64,000 nucleotides of DNA from DATCYX01 sp963714425 (GTDB taxonomy: Bacteria > Chloroflexota > Anaerolineae > Anaerolineales > UBA4823): NCBI GenBank assembly GCA_963714425.1, contig CAVQOI010000001.1:310001-374000 (forward strand), written 5' to 3'. This document shows, piece after piece, positions 49,432 through 59,243 of the stretch. The first letter of the stretch is position 1. Each line of letters begins with the position of its first letter. The position numbers and the translations under genes are program-made. Under the pieces are notes generated by a model. That model did not search any database. It saw nothing but the letters and a program-made list of their open reading frames with translations, and was not told the origin of the DNA.

Positions 49432-50010
49432 ATGAAGTCGGTCTCGTTTTATCCCTTGATCGCTGTACTGGCTAGCCTGCTGTGGGCATACTTCAGCTTC
49501 CGCTACTATGTTTATTACCGCGGCTTGATACACCCAGGAGTAGATGACAAGGATAAAAACAGGCGTCTTCTAAGTTGGGCGCGAGTTTTTTTACTTGTCT
49601 CGAGCCTGGCTCTTGTTGGTTTGTTGGTCAACTTGTTCAATCTCCCAGGTGGTGCCAACCCTCCGCTCACAACCGCCACATCGACGCCTGGCGAGGAGGT
49701 AGGGCAGCTATCCCCCACTCCTGGCCTTACCCCACTCCTTGTGCTCACCTCGACTATTGTGAGCACGTCGACGCCTGAGGTGCTTCCTGTGGCAGGCTTT
49801 GCTCGCGTAGGGAACACCAACACTTTTGGTGTGAATGTGCGCTCGGAGCCAGGACTGAAATATGAGATGCTCGCACAACTATCCGATGGCACCCGGGTCG
49901 AGCTTACCGGGGAGGCTCAAATTGCAGATGGTTTTAACTGGCAGCGTGTGCGCCTAGCGGATGGTCGGCTGGGCTGGATTGCAGACAATTTCTTAATTCC
50001 TGAGCTATAA
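49432..50010 (+). CDS. Membrane protein with extracytoplasmic SH3b domain
   Basis: 192 residues. Two hydrophobic segments (~5-28 and 52-72) are followed by a Thr/Pro/Ser linker (~75-120) and a bacterial SH3 domain: FGVNVRSEPGLKYEMLAQLSDG then RVELTGEA and WQRVRLADGRLGWIADNFL. SH3b domains bind peptidoglycan or other cell-wall parts, so this is probably a surface-facing protein. No catalytic domain. A stand-alone gene. Confidence 0.85.
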   Translation: MKSVSFYPLIAVLASLLWAYFSFRYYVYYRGLIHPGVDDKDKNRRLLSWARVFLLVSSLALVGLLVNLFNLPGGANPPLTTATSTPGEEVGQLSPTPGLTPLLVLTSTIVSTSTPEVLPVAGFARVGNTNTFGVNVRSEPGLKYEMLAQLSDGTRVELTGEAQIADGFNWQRVRLADGRLGWIADNFLIPEL

Positions 50011-50127
50011 AAAGGTCTTTCCCGTAGGTTCAGGTCACAAAACCCCGCGGTTGTGTTTAGCATGGTATGAAATTGCTTGAACGAGGCCAAGTTGTATCAT
50101 GTATACTACAATCACTCAGGAGGATGT

Positions 50128-50397
50128 ATGCATTACTTAACCAGAGAGACCATGCCTGGAAAGACCATCCAGGCTGGTGAGAACAAGATTACCCCCTTCA
50201 GCCAGGCGATCAGGCTCACCCTGCCTGGAGTAAAAGGTGGGCTGATCTGGAACCGCCCGGTCTCGGTCATTGTCCAAGGAGCCGATGGCAGCGAGCAAGT
50301 GCTGCCAGTGGTCGACATCACCCGCACCGTACAGCTCACTTTGCTCGGAGCTGGGCTGGTAATTGGATTACTAACCTGGTTGATTCAAAGGAGATAG
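50128..50397 (+). CDS. Short GerW-like membrane protein
   Basis: 89 residues from the ATG at 50128 (AGGAGG 4 nt upstream); a longer TTG form from 50077 is less likely. Residues ~40-65 (NRPVSVIVQGADGSEQVLPVVDITR) resemble the C-terminal part of the GerW/YtfJ protein encoded next (ARPVAVIVSGPEGVRVEPVLDRTK), and both end in one hydrophobic segment and basic residues. It looks like a shortened relative. The stop TAG touches the next ATG, so they are coupled. Function unknown. Confidence 0.72.
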   Translation: MHYLTRETMPGKTIQAGENKITPFSQAIRLTLPGVKGGLIWNRPVSVIVQGADGSEQVLPVVDITRTVQLTLLGAGLVIGLLTWLIQRR

Positions 50398-50907
50398 ATG
50401 ATGGAGGAGAGTAAAAAGCTATCCACAGATATTACCGCTGTGGTCGAGAAGAGCTCAGCAGCTGCTATGGAGAAGATTGAGCGCACATTGGAGCACTTTT
50501 TTGAGACCGCCAGCGTCAAGTCTGTCTACGATAGACCTGTAAGGCACGGGGAGACGCTGATCATCCCAGCAGCTGAGGTCTTAGGTGTGTTGGGTTTTGG
50601 GATGGGGGCAGGTTTGGGCATGGGTGAAAGTCCAGATAAAAGAGATGACACCGAAGAAGGAGACGCTGCTGAACTCGAAAAACCTGACAAGTCCGAAAAG
50701 GTTGAAGGGAGTGGTGGCGGGGGTGGAGGCGGTGGAGGTGGGCGTGTATTTGCCCGTCCGGTCGCTGTGATCGTCTCTGGACCAGAGGGTGTGAGGGTAG
50801 AACCTGTACTTGACCGCACCAAGATTGGTCTGGCTTTTATCACAGCTCTAGGTTTCATGTTCAGCATGGCTTCCCGCATGCGCCGCCCCCCGAGCAGTGA
50901 GGAATAA
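50398..50907 (+). CDS. GerW/YtfJ family protein
   Basis: 169 residues. It matches the GerW (YtfJ) family: TASVKSVYDRPVRHGETLIIPAAEV, GFGMGAGLGMGE, a Gly-rich loop of ten Gly, and RVFARPVAVIVSGPEGVRVEPV. A C-terminal hydrophobic segment (IGLAFITALGFMFSMAS) follows, then basic residues. In Bacillus GerW is needed for spore germination, but this phylum does not sporulate in that way and no other spore gene is here, so the family must have another role, probably at the membrane. Confidence 0.85.
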   Translation: MMEESKKLSTDITAVVEKSSAAAMEKIERTLEHFFETASVKSVYDRPVRHGETLIIPAAEVLGVLGFGMGAGLGMGESPDKRDDTEEGDAAELEKPDKSEKVEGSGGGGGGGGGGRVFARPVAVIVSGPEGVRVEPVLDRTKIGLAFITALGFMFSMASRMRRPPSSEE

Positions 50908-51268
50908 GACCAGGGACTGAGGTTGGTGGAGTTCAGGAGTGCACTTCCCAGAGGATATGCTCGGGATACTGTTCTATTTGGGTTAACATTGGGCTAGCAC
51001 TATTTATCAGCACCCTACATAATGCTGGGTGTTGGTATACTGATTATTACTGATCAAACCATTGAAGCACTAAGGGACAAGCCCCCAACAGAGGGTTAAT
51101 CATGGCTGTAGTGATGCGGCTGCACATGTCACATATGCCTTCTATAATGCGAGTTAGTCACTCATCATTTTCTTATTTGCGTTTTTGGCTTTTATCCCTA
51201 CAATTAACCTACGAAGGGGAACTACCGTTTGTAGAAGAAAACCATCATCTTACAACAGGAGAGATACC
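50908..51268. other. Intergenic region with promoter for the nuclease
   Basis: 361 bp without a gene. On + TGCACA (51121-51126), 16-bp spacer, TATAAT (51143-51148) is a fair promoter, and AGGAGAG near 51257 is the ribosome site for the ATG at 51269. Confidence 0.55.
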
Positions 51269-54200
51269 ATGACCAAAGGGATTCACAAATTCGTTGCCAG
51301 CCTGCTCAACATAGCGCTCGTATTAGCTTTGGGGCTTATGGCACTGCCGGTTGAGAGGGCGCAGGCTCTCTCAGGTGATATCGTCATCAGTCAGGTGTAT
51401 GGCGGTGGAGGGAATTCTGGCGCAACATACACCCACGACTTTATAGAACTATTCAATCGAGGAACTTCGAGCGTCTCACTGGCAGGATGGTCGGTGCAGT
51501 ATGCCAGTGCGACGGGTACGGGAAATTTTGGATCGAGTACTACGCAATTAACTGAATTGCCGAATGTTTCACTTGCTCCCGGTCAATACCTGTTGATTCA
51601 GGAGGCGCAAGGGAGTGGTGGCACTACGCCTTTACCAACACCCGACGTCACTGATGCCTCTCCGATCCCTATGAGCGGGACCGGCGGCAAAGTCGCTCTG
51701 GTGATGTCTACCACTACGCTAGGATGCAATGGTGGATCTACTCCATGCTCTGCAGCGCAACTGGCGCTTATCAAGGACCTGGTTGGTTGGGATGGCGCAA
51801 ATTTCTATGAAACGGCCCCCGCACCTGCAACAACCAACGCAACAGCGGTTTTGCGACTCGCCAATGGATGCACAGAGACGGATAACAATGCCCTCGATTT
51901 TGCTGCCGGCGAGCCAACTCCACGCAATAGTGCATCCCCGCTAAATCCCTGTGGAGCTGCGGATGCGGCTCCTGAGGTAACAGATACTTTCCCAGTCGAC
52001 GGTGCGATCGACTTCCCGATCAATGCCAACTTGAGTGTGACCTTCAGTGAACCAGTAAACGTAACCTCTGCGTGGTTCGATTTGTCCTGCAGTGTGAGCG
52101 GGATTGTCCCCACCAGCTTCACTGGTGGTCCAACGTCTTTTTCTCTCGATCCAAGCGTGTCGCTAGTCAATGGAGAGAGCTGTACCTTAACCGTATATGC
52201 AAATCAGGTCAGCGATCAAGATGCCAATGACCCACCGGATAATATGGTTGTGGATTTTTCGGTTGGTTTCTCGCCTATTGATGTATGTGCGACGTCGTTT
52301 ACTCCCATCTATGCCATCCAAGGCAGCGGTCTTTCTGCAGCCATCACTGGCAACGTCACCACACAGGGTGTCGTGGTGGGTGACTTCGAAGGAAGCGCCA
52401 GCGTAGGAGGCTTCTTCATCCAGGATTTGGCTGGCGATGGCGATCCGGCGACTTCTGATGGCATCTTCGTCTATACAGGTAGTTCTGACCTGGCGAGTGT
52501 GGGACAGGTGGTGCGCGTGACTGGTTATGCCCGTGAACGCTTCAGCCAAACCACGCTCAACGGCTCGAATAGCAACTCGTCTGCGGTGCCTGTCGCGAAC
52601 ATCGTCGTTTGTGGAAGCGGAAGTGTCGCAGCCACCGACGTGTACATGCCATTTGCCGACGCAGATTTCCCTGAGCGCTATGAAGGCATGTATGTGCGCC
52701 TTCCGCAATCGCTGATTATTTCAGAGTATTTCAACTATGACCGCTTCGGCGAAATCGTGATTGCGCTGCCTCTTGATGGCGAACCACGCCCATTTACCGG
52801 CACAGCCATCGACGAACCGGGCGCTGCGGCGAATGCTCGCACGCTCGCCAACAGCCTGCGCCGCATTACCCTTGATGATGTAAACAGTGCGCAGAACCCG
52901 GCTGTCCTTCGCCATCCGAATGGCGATCCCTTCAGTCTGTCGAATCAATTCCGTGGCGGTGATACGGTTCAAAATACAATCGGCGTGCTTGGCTATGATT
53001 TCAGCCTGTACCGGATCTTTCCAACGGGACCGGCAGATTACATCCCGCCAATCCGCGACCGGCTTTCGCCCGAACCTGTGGGTGGCAACCTGCGCGTGGC
53101 AGCGATGAACACGCTCAACTACTTCGTGACACTGGATTACCCAACCGGCAACCCGCTGGACAACAAATGTGGTCCTTTGCAGAACCTTGAGTGCCGCGGC
53201 GCTGATGCTGACCAGGCGGATGAGTTCACCCGCCAACGTACCAAACTCCTTGCCGCCCTTGCCGGACTTGGATGCGGACGTGATCGGTCTCAATGAGCTC
53301 GAGAACACCACCGGCGTAGAGCCGCTCGCCGACATTGTCGCCGGCCTGCCTGGCTACGCCTACATCGACACTGGCACCATTGGGACAGATGCAATCAAAG
53401 TGGGCTTGATCTACAGGCCTGCCAGGGTTTCTCCGGTTGGCGCATTCCAGATTCTCAATTCGACCGTTGACCCACGCTTCATAGACACAAAGAGCCGCCC
53501 CGCGCTGGCTCAGACCTTCCAGGATACGAACGGGGCTCGGTTCACAGTTGTGGTCAATCACCTTAAATCCAAAGGCTCTGCCTGCGACGATGTCGGCGAC
53601 CCGGATTTGGGTGACGGTCAGGGCAACTGCAGCGGGACACGCACCTTAGCTGCCCAAGCCCTGGTGGACTGGGCGGCAACCGACCCAACTGGCAGCGGAG
53701 ATGCGGACTTCCTGATCATGGGCGACCTGAACTCCTACGCCCAGGAAGACCCGATCGACGCGATCAAGGCTGGTTCGGACGACACGGCTGGCACGAGCGA
53801 CGATTTCACCAATTTGATCTCCCACTTCCAGGGCATTTACGCCTACTCATACACCTTCGATGGTCAGGCTGGATATCTTGATCATGCCCTTGCAAATGGG
53901 AGCATGTTTGCACAGGTTACCGGCGTTGAAGACTGGCACATCAACTCCGATGAACCGGATGTTGTGGATTACGATACCACCTTCAAACCCAACTCACAGG
54001 ACGCACTCTACGAACCGAATGCATATCGCTCCTCCGACCACGATGCCGTGCTGGTTGGACTTGATTTGCTGAACTTCGACTTTGTTGGCTTCCTCTCACC
54101 GGTGGATAATCCGCCCTTGCTCAACCTTGCTTTTGCGGGCCGGGCTGTGCCGGTTAAGTTCACCCTAGGTGGGGACCAGGGGTTCAATATCTTCGCTCCC

Positions 54201-54422
54201 GGTTACCCGGCGTCACACCCGATCGCCTGTGAAACTGGAGCATCCCTGGACATGGTTGAAGAGACCATCCCAGCCAGTATCAGCCAGCTAGTCTTTAAGC
54301 CTGGAACCGGCGTGTACCAATACGCCTGGAAATCCCCTGCCAGCTGGAAGAACACCTGTCGCCAGCTGGTGGTGGTGCTGGTCGACGGCACCACGCGTGT
54401 GGCTAACTTCCGGTTCAGGTAG
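51269..54422 (+). pseudogene. Secreted lamin-tail / endonuclease, broken by one frameshift
   Basis: The ATG at 51269 has AGGAGAG 8 nt upstream. A signal peptide (IALVLALGLMALPVERAQA) is followed by a lamin-tail domain (ISQVYGGGGNSGATYTHDFIELFNRG), a Big-type domain (~235-340) and an OB-like nuclease domain. The frame ends at TGA 53294-53296. The continuation is in the +1 frame: after ALAGL it reads DADVIGLNELENT, then GDLNSYAQEDP and SDHDAVLVGLD, the catalytic motifs of an endonuclease/exonuclease/phosphatase domain, and a C-terminal PxKF-like module to TAG 54420-54422. Removing one G at 53270-53271 would restore a ~1050-residue protein, similar to ExeM/NucH nucleases. A sequencing error or a recent mutation are both possible. 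Confidence 0.88.
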
Positions 54423-54445
54423 TCCACTGTAGGATCCAGAACGAT

Positions 54446-54475
54446 AAAGCCGCTCTCACACGAGGGCGGCTTTTC
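54446..54475 (+). terminator. Terminator after the nuclease gene
   Basis: AAAGCCGCTCTC (54446-54457) pairs with GAGGGCGGCTTT (54462-54473), loop ACAC, followed by TT. Confidence 0.8.
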
Positions 54476-54608
54476 CATTATCTAAAATAACTAGCGTCAT
54501 GATAGACCTCCGAATAATATATGCTAAAATCTATATTAAATGTATTCTTTAGGTGGGGAGCGACTGGAACTCACTTGGCGGTGGAGTGTGTTCGAAAGGA
54601 GAAAGGTC

Positions 54609-54980
54609 ATGTCCAAAGATCTAACGGTTATTCTTGATGATCGCCCTGGCACGCTTGCCGAATTGGGCGAAGCACTTGGAAAGGCGGGTGTCAATATTGA
54701 AGGCACGTGTGGTTTTTCAAGTGAAGGCAAGGGGCACATCCACATTCTTGTAGAGGATGCCACGGCTGCTCGCCAAGCTCTCGAAGGTGCGGGCATTCCG
54801 GTCAAGTCAGAACGCGATGTTCTGGTCATGGATATCGCAGACCGACCGGGTGAGTTTGGTAGAGTGTGCCGCAAGATGGGCAACGCCGGAGTGAACATTA
54901 ACCTGTCTTACCTTGCCACAAAGACCCGCTTGGTCCTAGGTGTATCAGACATGGAAAAAGCCCGCTCTGCAGCCAAGTAA
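54609..54980 (+). CDS. Double ACT-domain protein
   Basis: 123 residues from the ATG at 54609, with AGGAG 8 nt upstream. Two ACT repeats make up the whole protein: LTVILDDRPGTLAELGEALGKAGVNIEG and, from residue ~75, VLVMDIADRPGEFGRVCRKMGNAGVNI. ACT domains bind amino acids and regulate enzymes; stand-alone double ACT proteins are probably amino-acid sensors. No biosynthetic gene is adjacent, so the partner is open. Confidence 0.88.
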   Translation: MSKDLTVILDDRPGTLAELGEALGKAGVNIEGTCGFSSEGKGHIHILVEDATAARQALEGAGIPVKSERDVLVMDIADRPGEFGRVCRKMGNAGVNINLSYLATKTRLVLGVSDMEKARSAAK

Positions 54981-55260
54981 TAACAAGATCATCCAATCAG
55001 TTAAAGATTAAATATACCCGCTTGAGCTAAGCTGTTCGAACGGGCAGGTGTCATTTAATTCGTCATCCACGGATGTGAATGGGTGAATACGCGGTATCTG
55101 CTAACCGCTCCTTTATTAGACCTGCTGCCGATTGCTACTTGCGCAGAGGATAAAAATTCAATATACTTCTTGTAGCTATTAATTGGCTTGCAGGTTGTGG
55201 CAATTGAGTCGGGTGGGAGTAACAAGATACAGCCAATATCATGGTCAGGGAGGGGAAAGC

Positions 55261-56046
55261 ATGGTCAATAAGCGCAGATTTGCTAAACCGGTTTGGATAG
55301 TTTTGGCTCTATTGATGGCATTCGGATTTCTCTCCGCCATAATGAGTGGTTTCGGAAATTCCTCAATCGATGTATCCGCGCATCCTGTGGAGACATTTGG
55401 TCCTGCGTGTGGTGCTGCGCTTATCGATGGCGAGGTGGATGCGTTAGAGTGGAGTGCTGCATACACGCAGACTTTTCTGATGATCGTGTCAGGACAAGCA
55501 ACCCCCTTCACAGCCACTTTACACGTAATGAATAGTGCAAACAATCTGTATCTGGGTATTACCATCAACGATGACGAATTGAGCACCAGCGGGGAATTTT
55601 TACCAGAAGGAGATGGATTTCGCATCGATTTTGATAATGACAATAGCGGTACGCTTTTTGCACTTTTGGACGATGTTCTCAGTGATTCGGCTGGCGTACC
55701 CCAGTTCGAGGACAATTTTATACAAACTGCAGACCTATCCTCTGCCCTCGAAGATACGCTCGATGGAGGCACATTGGATGGCTTTGGAGTTGCAAGTCGT
55801 ATCGGGGAATTAAACCACTTTGAGATGAGACACCCGTTATGCAGTGGGGATGCTCACGATTTTTGCCTAGTCCCCAGTGATGTTGTAGGTTTCAGGCTTG
55901 AATATTTAGATGCTCAGGCGAATGGCGATTTTGGTGGCAGCCAATTTTTCCCTGGGTATGAAGTCACTTCTATTGCAGATATCATTATAGGGAACTGCAT
56001 TACTCCTGACTACGTATCGATCCACTTGCCGATTATCCAAAGGTAA
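55261..56046 (+). CDS. Secreted CBM9-like protein
   Basis: 261 residues from the ATG at 55261, preceded by GGGAGGGG. A signal or anchor helix (WIVLALLMAFGFLSAIMSG) is followed by a CBM9/DOMON-like beta domain starting ALIDGEVDALEWSAAYTQTF and continuing LYLGITINDDELS and EGDGFRIDFDNDNSG, which fits carbohydrate-binding family 9. A Cys pair (~CSGDAHDFC) may form a disulphide. The last residues are VSIHLPIIQR. Proteins of this phylum often end in hydrophobic LPxxxR tails, possibly an export or anchor signal; that is my recollection, not shown here. Ligand unknown. Confidence 0.72.
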   Translation: MVNKRRFAKPVWIVLALLMAFGFLSAIMSGFGNSSIDVSAHPVETFGPACGAALIDGEVDALEWSAAYTQTFLMIVSGQATPFTATLHVMNSANNLYLGITINDDELSTSGEFLPEGDGFRIDFDNDNSGTLFALLDDVLSDSAGVPQFEDNFIQTADLSSALEDTLDGGTLDGFGVASRIGELNHFEMRHPLCSGDAHDFCLVPSDVVGFRLEYLDAQANGDFGGSQFFPGYEVTSIADIIIGNCITPDYVSIHLPIIQR

Positions 56047-56093
56047 TCAGGACTTATAAAGGGCAGCCTTGACTCAACCGAATCAGGTTGCTC

Positions 56094-56564
56094 CTAGGAG
56101 GCTTCCTGAGGGATTGGGGTCACCTGTAAAATCTGAATATTCCCTTCTGCTCCCAGCTCAGATACAAACACCTCAAAAGCATCGGGCTTAAAGACGTTCC
56201 TCCCTGGGCTACGGGTTGGCTTTCCCATAACCATCATCTCTGCTCGTGTCTCGATGGCGAACTGGTGCAATTGCTTGCGGATATTGCCTTCTCGTACGAT
56301 GTAATCCACCTGCTCGAGTCCACGGCGTTGAGCCCGGTCGCATAAAATGAGCATGGCAAAGGTACCCATCTCAACCAGTTCGTTGTAGATGACGCTGAGT
56401 GGTCCGACGGTAGCGTACTCCAGAAATTCTGCATCCAATACATGCAAGAAGGTTAAGCGAGCTTCATATTGCAACGCCAGATCAATGGCTCGCGATACGG
56501 TTTCGCGGCTCTCCGGTCCCCCACGCACAGCACAGATGATGTGCTTTGGTTTTTTTTCATTCAT
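56094..56564 (-). CDS. Universal stress protein (UspA family)
   Basis: 156 residues. HIICAVRGGPESRETVSRAIDLALQYEARLTFLHVLDA is the typical first strand-helix pair, and MVMGKPTRSPGR is close to the ATP-binding glycine pattern but altered. A clear relative of the USP at 58314-58757 (both start I-C-A-x-R-G-G-P). It is last in a three-gene run with the transporter between, 43 bp after it. Role likely in stress adaptation tied to the transporter. Confidence 0.9.
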   Translation of the reverse strand: MNEKKPKHIICAVRGGPESRETVSRAIDLALQYEARLTFLHVLDAEFLEYATVGPLSVIYNELVEMGTFAMLILCDRAQRRGLEQVDYIVREGNIRKQLHQFAIETRAEMMVMGKPTRSPGRNVFKPDAFEVFVSELGAEGNIQILQVTPIPQEAS

Positions 56565-56607
56565 AAAACACTCCCAGGATTAATCAGCCAATCCTAAAGT
56601 TTTCTGC

Positions 56608-58317
56608 CTACAGGATGAAGCGGATTAGCAACCAGATGGTCGCCAGCCCGACGGTAATCAGCAAGGCTGGGAACCCCTTTTTGAGAAAATATACATACGT
56701 GATTGGATAGCCGGCACGCTCAGAGATGCCCGCGGTGACCATATTCGCTGAAGCACCTATCAGCGAGCCATTGCCTCCCATGGCGGAACCAACCGACAAG
56801 CAGAAGAACAGAACTTTGGTGTCCGCACCTGGAATAGTGGCAGTCAGGTATCCGATGACCGGCAGCATGGCTGCCGTAAACGGAATATTGGCGATTATGG
56901 TGGAGAGCAATGCGCTCAGCCACGTGACAGCCAGGACCGCTACCACCAGATTATCCCCTACTAACTTGCTGATAGCGTCAGCAATCAGGCTGATCAAGCC
57001 AACCTCTTGAATTGCGCCAACGACGATAAACAGCGTGATAAAGAACACCAGCGTCGTCCAATCCACAGCCTCGATCATCTCTTCGATGTCTGGCCTGATC
57101 CAAACCAGCAGAGCTGTAGCGCCGATGAGGGCCGTCACAGCTGGCACCAGGTGCACTCGCTCGCCGAAGACAAACAGCAGGAGCATTCCTGCGCCGACCC
57201 AAGCGCTTTTCTTGAGTTGCTGGGGTTCGCTGATGCGGGCGCGTTGCTCCAGGCGCTCGAGTAGAAGCGTAGATATCTCCCCTCCGCTTTTTGGTTGCAG
57301 CTCTTTGTGGAAAATCCATTGGCAGTATAGAACCAACCCAACCAGCGCAAGCACCACCCCAGGTGTCAGGTTCCCCAAGAATGCGTTGAACGAGATGCCT
57401 GCATACGAGCCAATAAGAATATTTGTGGGTGTGCCGATCAAGGTGCTTATCCCCACTACATTGGAAGCCAAAACCTCGGGCAGCAGTAGCGCCAGGGGAC
57501 TGATTCCGAGTGCCAGGGCAATCTGAACGCTGATTGGAGTCATCAGCAGCATGGTGGTTACGTTGTCCAGCAAGGCAGAGGCAACACCCGTGATCAACAT
57601 CAAGATGGTGAGTAGCAGCCAGGTGCGCCCGCCCGAAATGCGGTAAGCCATGAAGGCCAGCCATTGGAACAAGCCTGTCCTTTCCACCACGGCAATAACA
57701 ATCATCATCCCCATGATCAGGAAGATCACATTCCAGTCGACATACCTGAGCGCGCTGCGGAAGTCGAAGATGAAGAGATTCTCGCTGATCGGATGCCCCA
57801 GGTAGCTGATGGCAAAGATCACTGTGGCGCCGGTCAGGGCGGAGAGCGTGTTGTGGAGCCTGCCCGTCGCAATCAGTACCAGGACGGCGATAAAAATAAA
57901 CGTGCTGATCCAGAACGCCAGGCTAACACGACGCACCAGCACGGTTTCGGGCATTACAACAGGCTGTCCATCATTCAGATTCTGGATGGCACCCGCATCC
58001 AGCGTTAAGCTGGCAGCTTCGAAGTGGGTGCGGTGCACGTGCAAAACCAGGCTTGGGGGGAGCGCCTCAGGGAGCGCCAATGCATAGCTGCCATCTGGTT
58101 GGGAGGTGGTCGTTGCCAGTGTTTCGCCTTCCACTCCGGCGCCTATTGTGACCTCGGCATCTTGCACAGGCTGGCCTTGCCGGTCTGTTAATCTTCCGGT
58201 CACCAGACGTTCCCAGGATGCCTCCTGCGCCAGTACTGCCTTGGTGGGGAGGTTGGTGACGATGCCAAGCCCAAGCATAAATATCATGAGCAACCAATGG
58301 GTCGATGGAGTTTTCAT
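56608..58317 (-). CDS. ArsB/NhaD-type transporter with N-terminal extracytoplasmic domain
   Basis: 569 residues. A signal helix is followed by a carboxypeptidase-regulatory-like beta domain (VTGRLTDRQGQPVQDAEVTIGAGVEGETL, residues ~38-115) that should lie outside the cell. The rest is an ion transporter with about ten helices; DNVTTMLLMTPISVQIALALG, STLIGTPTNILIGSYAGI and the second half GGNGSLIGASANMVTAGISE match the ArsB/NhaD superfamily. Substrate (arsenite, sodium, or a carboxylate) is not predictable. Both neighbours are universal stress proteins; the upstream one overlaps by 4 bp. Confidence 0.88.
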   Translation of the reverse strand: MKTPSTHWLLMIFMLGLGIVTNLPTKAVLAQEASWERLVTGRLTDRQGQPVQDAEVTIGAGVEGETLATTTSQPDGSYALALPEALPPSLVLHVHRTHFEAASLTLDAGAIQNLNDGQPVVMPETVLVRRVSLAFWISTFIFIAVLVLIATGRLHNTLSALTGATVIFAISYLGHPISENLFIFDFRSALRYVDWNVIFLIMGMMIVIAVVERTGLFQWLAFMAYRISGGRTWLLLTILMLITGVASALLDNVTTMLLMTPISVQIALALGISPLALLLPEVLASNVVGISTLIGTPTNILIGSYAGISFNAFLGNLTPGVVLALVGLVLYCQWIFHKELQPKSGGEISTLLLERLEQRARISEPQQLKKSAWVGAGMLLLFVFGERVHLVPAVTALIGATALLVWIRPDIEEMIEAVDWTTLVFFITLFIVVGAIQEVGLISLIADAISKLVGDNLVVAVLAVTWLSALLSTIIANIPFTAAMLPVIGYLTATIPGADTKVLFFCLSVGSAMGGNGSLIGASANMVTAGISERAGYPITYVYFLKKGFPALLITVGLATIWLLIRFIL

Positions 58318-58757
58318 GTGCTCTCACCCTGTGCCAGGACAACTTTGGCTCCCGTCTCCTGCTCCGTCTTGACAATAAACTGGTTGAGCATCTCGCGGTT
58401 GAAGAGTGTGTCTTCGCGCTCGATTCTCGGCTTTCCCACCACAAGATAGTCGGCTTTTATCTCGTGGCAAATGCCGATCAGCTCTTCACGCACGTTGCCC
58501 TGCCGAACCACCCCCTGCGCATCGACCGATTTTGCCGCTGCTGCTGCTTGCGCCGCCAGGAGAATAAATTCACCCATTTGCTGCATTTCTTCGGTAATTG
58601 TGTGCACTCGGCTGCTGGAGGTGTGCGAAAGGAATTCGAGATTGACGACATAGAGGAAATACAACTGCAGTCCAGTTTCCTGAGCCAGCTCAATGGCGCG
58701 GGTGATCGTTGGTTGGCTGTGCGGACCACCGCGAATAGCACAGATAATTCCGCTCAT
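58314..58757 (-). CDS. Universal stress protein (UspA family)
   Basis: 147 residues. IICAIRGGPHSQPTITRAIELAQ and GNVREELIGICHEIKADYLVVGKP fit the family; the glycine-rich ATP loop after VVGKP is missing (IEREDTLF), so it may not bind ATP in the usual way. First gene of the run; its TGA overlaps the transporter start, so translation is coupled. Paralogue of the gene at 56094-56564. Confidence 0.9.
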   Translation of the reverse strand: MSGIICAIRGGPHSQPTITRAIELAQETGLQLYFLYVVNLEFLSHTSSSRVHTITEEMQQMGEFILLAAQAAAAAKSVDAQGVVRQGNVREELIGICHEIKADYLVVGKPRIEREDTLFNREMLNQFIVKTEQETGAKVVLAQGEST

Positions 58758-58979
58758 GCGCGTTCTCCTATCTCTCCGCGTAGCTATTATTAGCTGTTAG
58801 ACTGCAATCAACTATGATCCTATTTTACTCGAATTTGAATCTTAAATTCACCTGCAGGGAATGGTCACACTCCGCCGACTAGCGCCAGCAAGCAGGCGTT
58901 CCGCGTTACAATAGATTGTGCAGCAGACAATATGTTGTGTGCATAGAATTGGTCCCATGAGGCACCCAAGGAGGGTTGC

Positions 58980-59237
58980 ATGGCTCGGTTGATCCCCGCA
59001 GCAGAGAGAATAACCAAAGCTCGCGCATTGATTCAGGAAGCCCGTGATCTACCCATCCCTGCTGGTGTTGGTAAGCACGATTTTTCGTACATCGCCCAGG
59101 TAAAAGCATTATTGCAACAAGCCCGCGACATGATTAAATTTATCTCGTATACCCCCAGCGCGACAGACGAGATGAAAAACGAGGTACAGAAGGTATTTCA
59201 AGAAGCTGACCAGGCAGGGAAAGAAATCTTGCGATAA
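58980..59237 (+). CDS. Small hypothetical protein
   Basis: 85 residues; GGAGGG upstream of ATG 58980. It is mostly helical and charged, with LIPAAERITKARALIQEARDLP and AQVKALLQQARDMI, so it may form a helical pair. No family recognised, no membrane segment. It ends 7 bp from the convergent ABC gene. Confidence 0.7.
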   Translation: MARLIPAAERITKARALIQEARDLPIPAGVGKHDFSYIAQVKALLQQARDMIKFISYTPSATDEMKNEVQKVFQEADQAGKEILR

Positions 59238-59243
59238 GCAGAT

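Noticed and set aside
50716..50745. Gly-codon run as a tandem repeat or slippage site
   Set aside because: It encodes the Gly loop usual in the GerW family and keeps frame.
53262..53300. Programmed +1 frameshift in the nuclease
   Set aside because: No slippery run, rare codon or stop at the shift point; one extra G explains it more simply.
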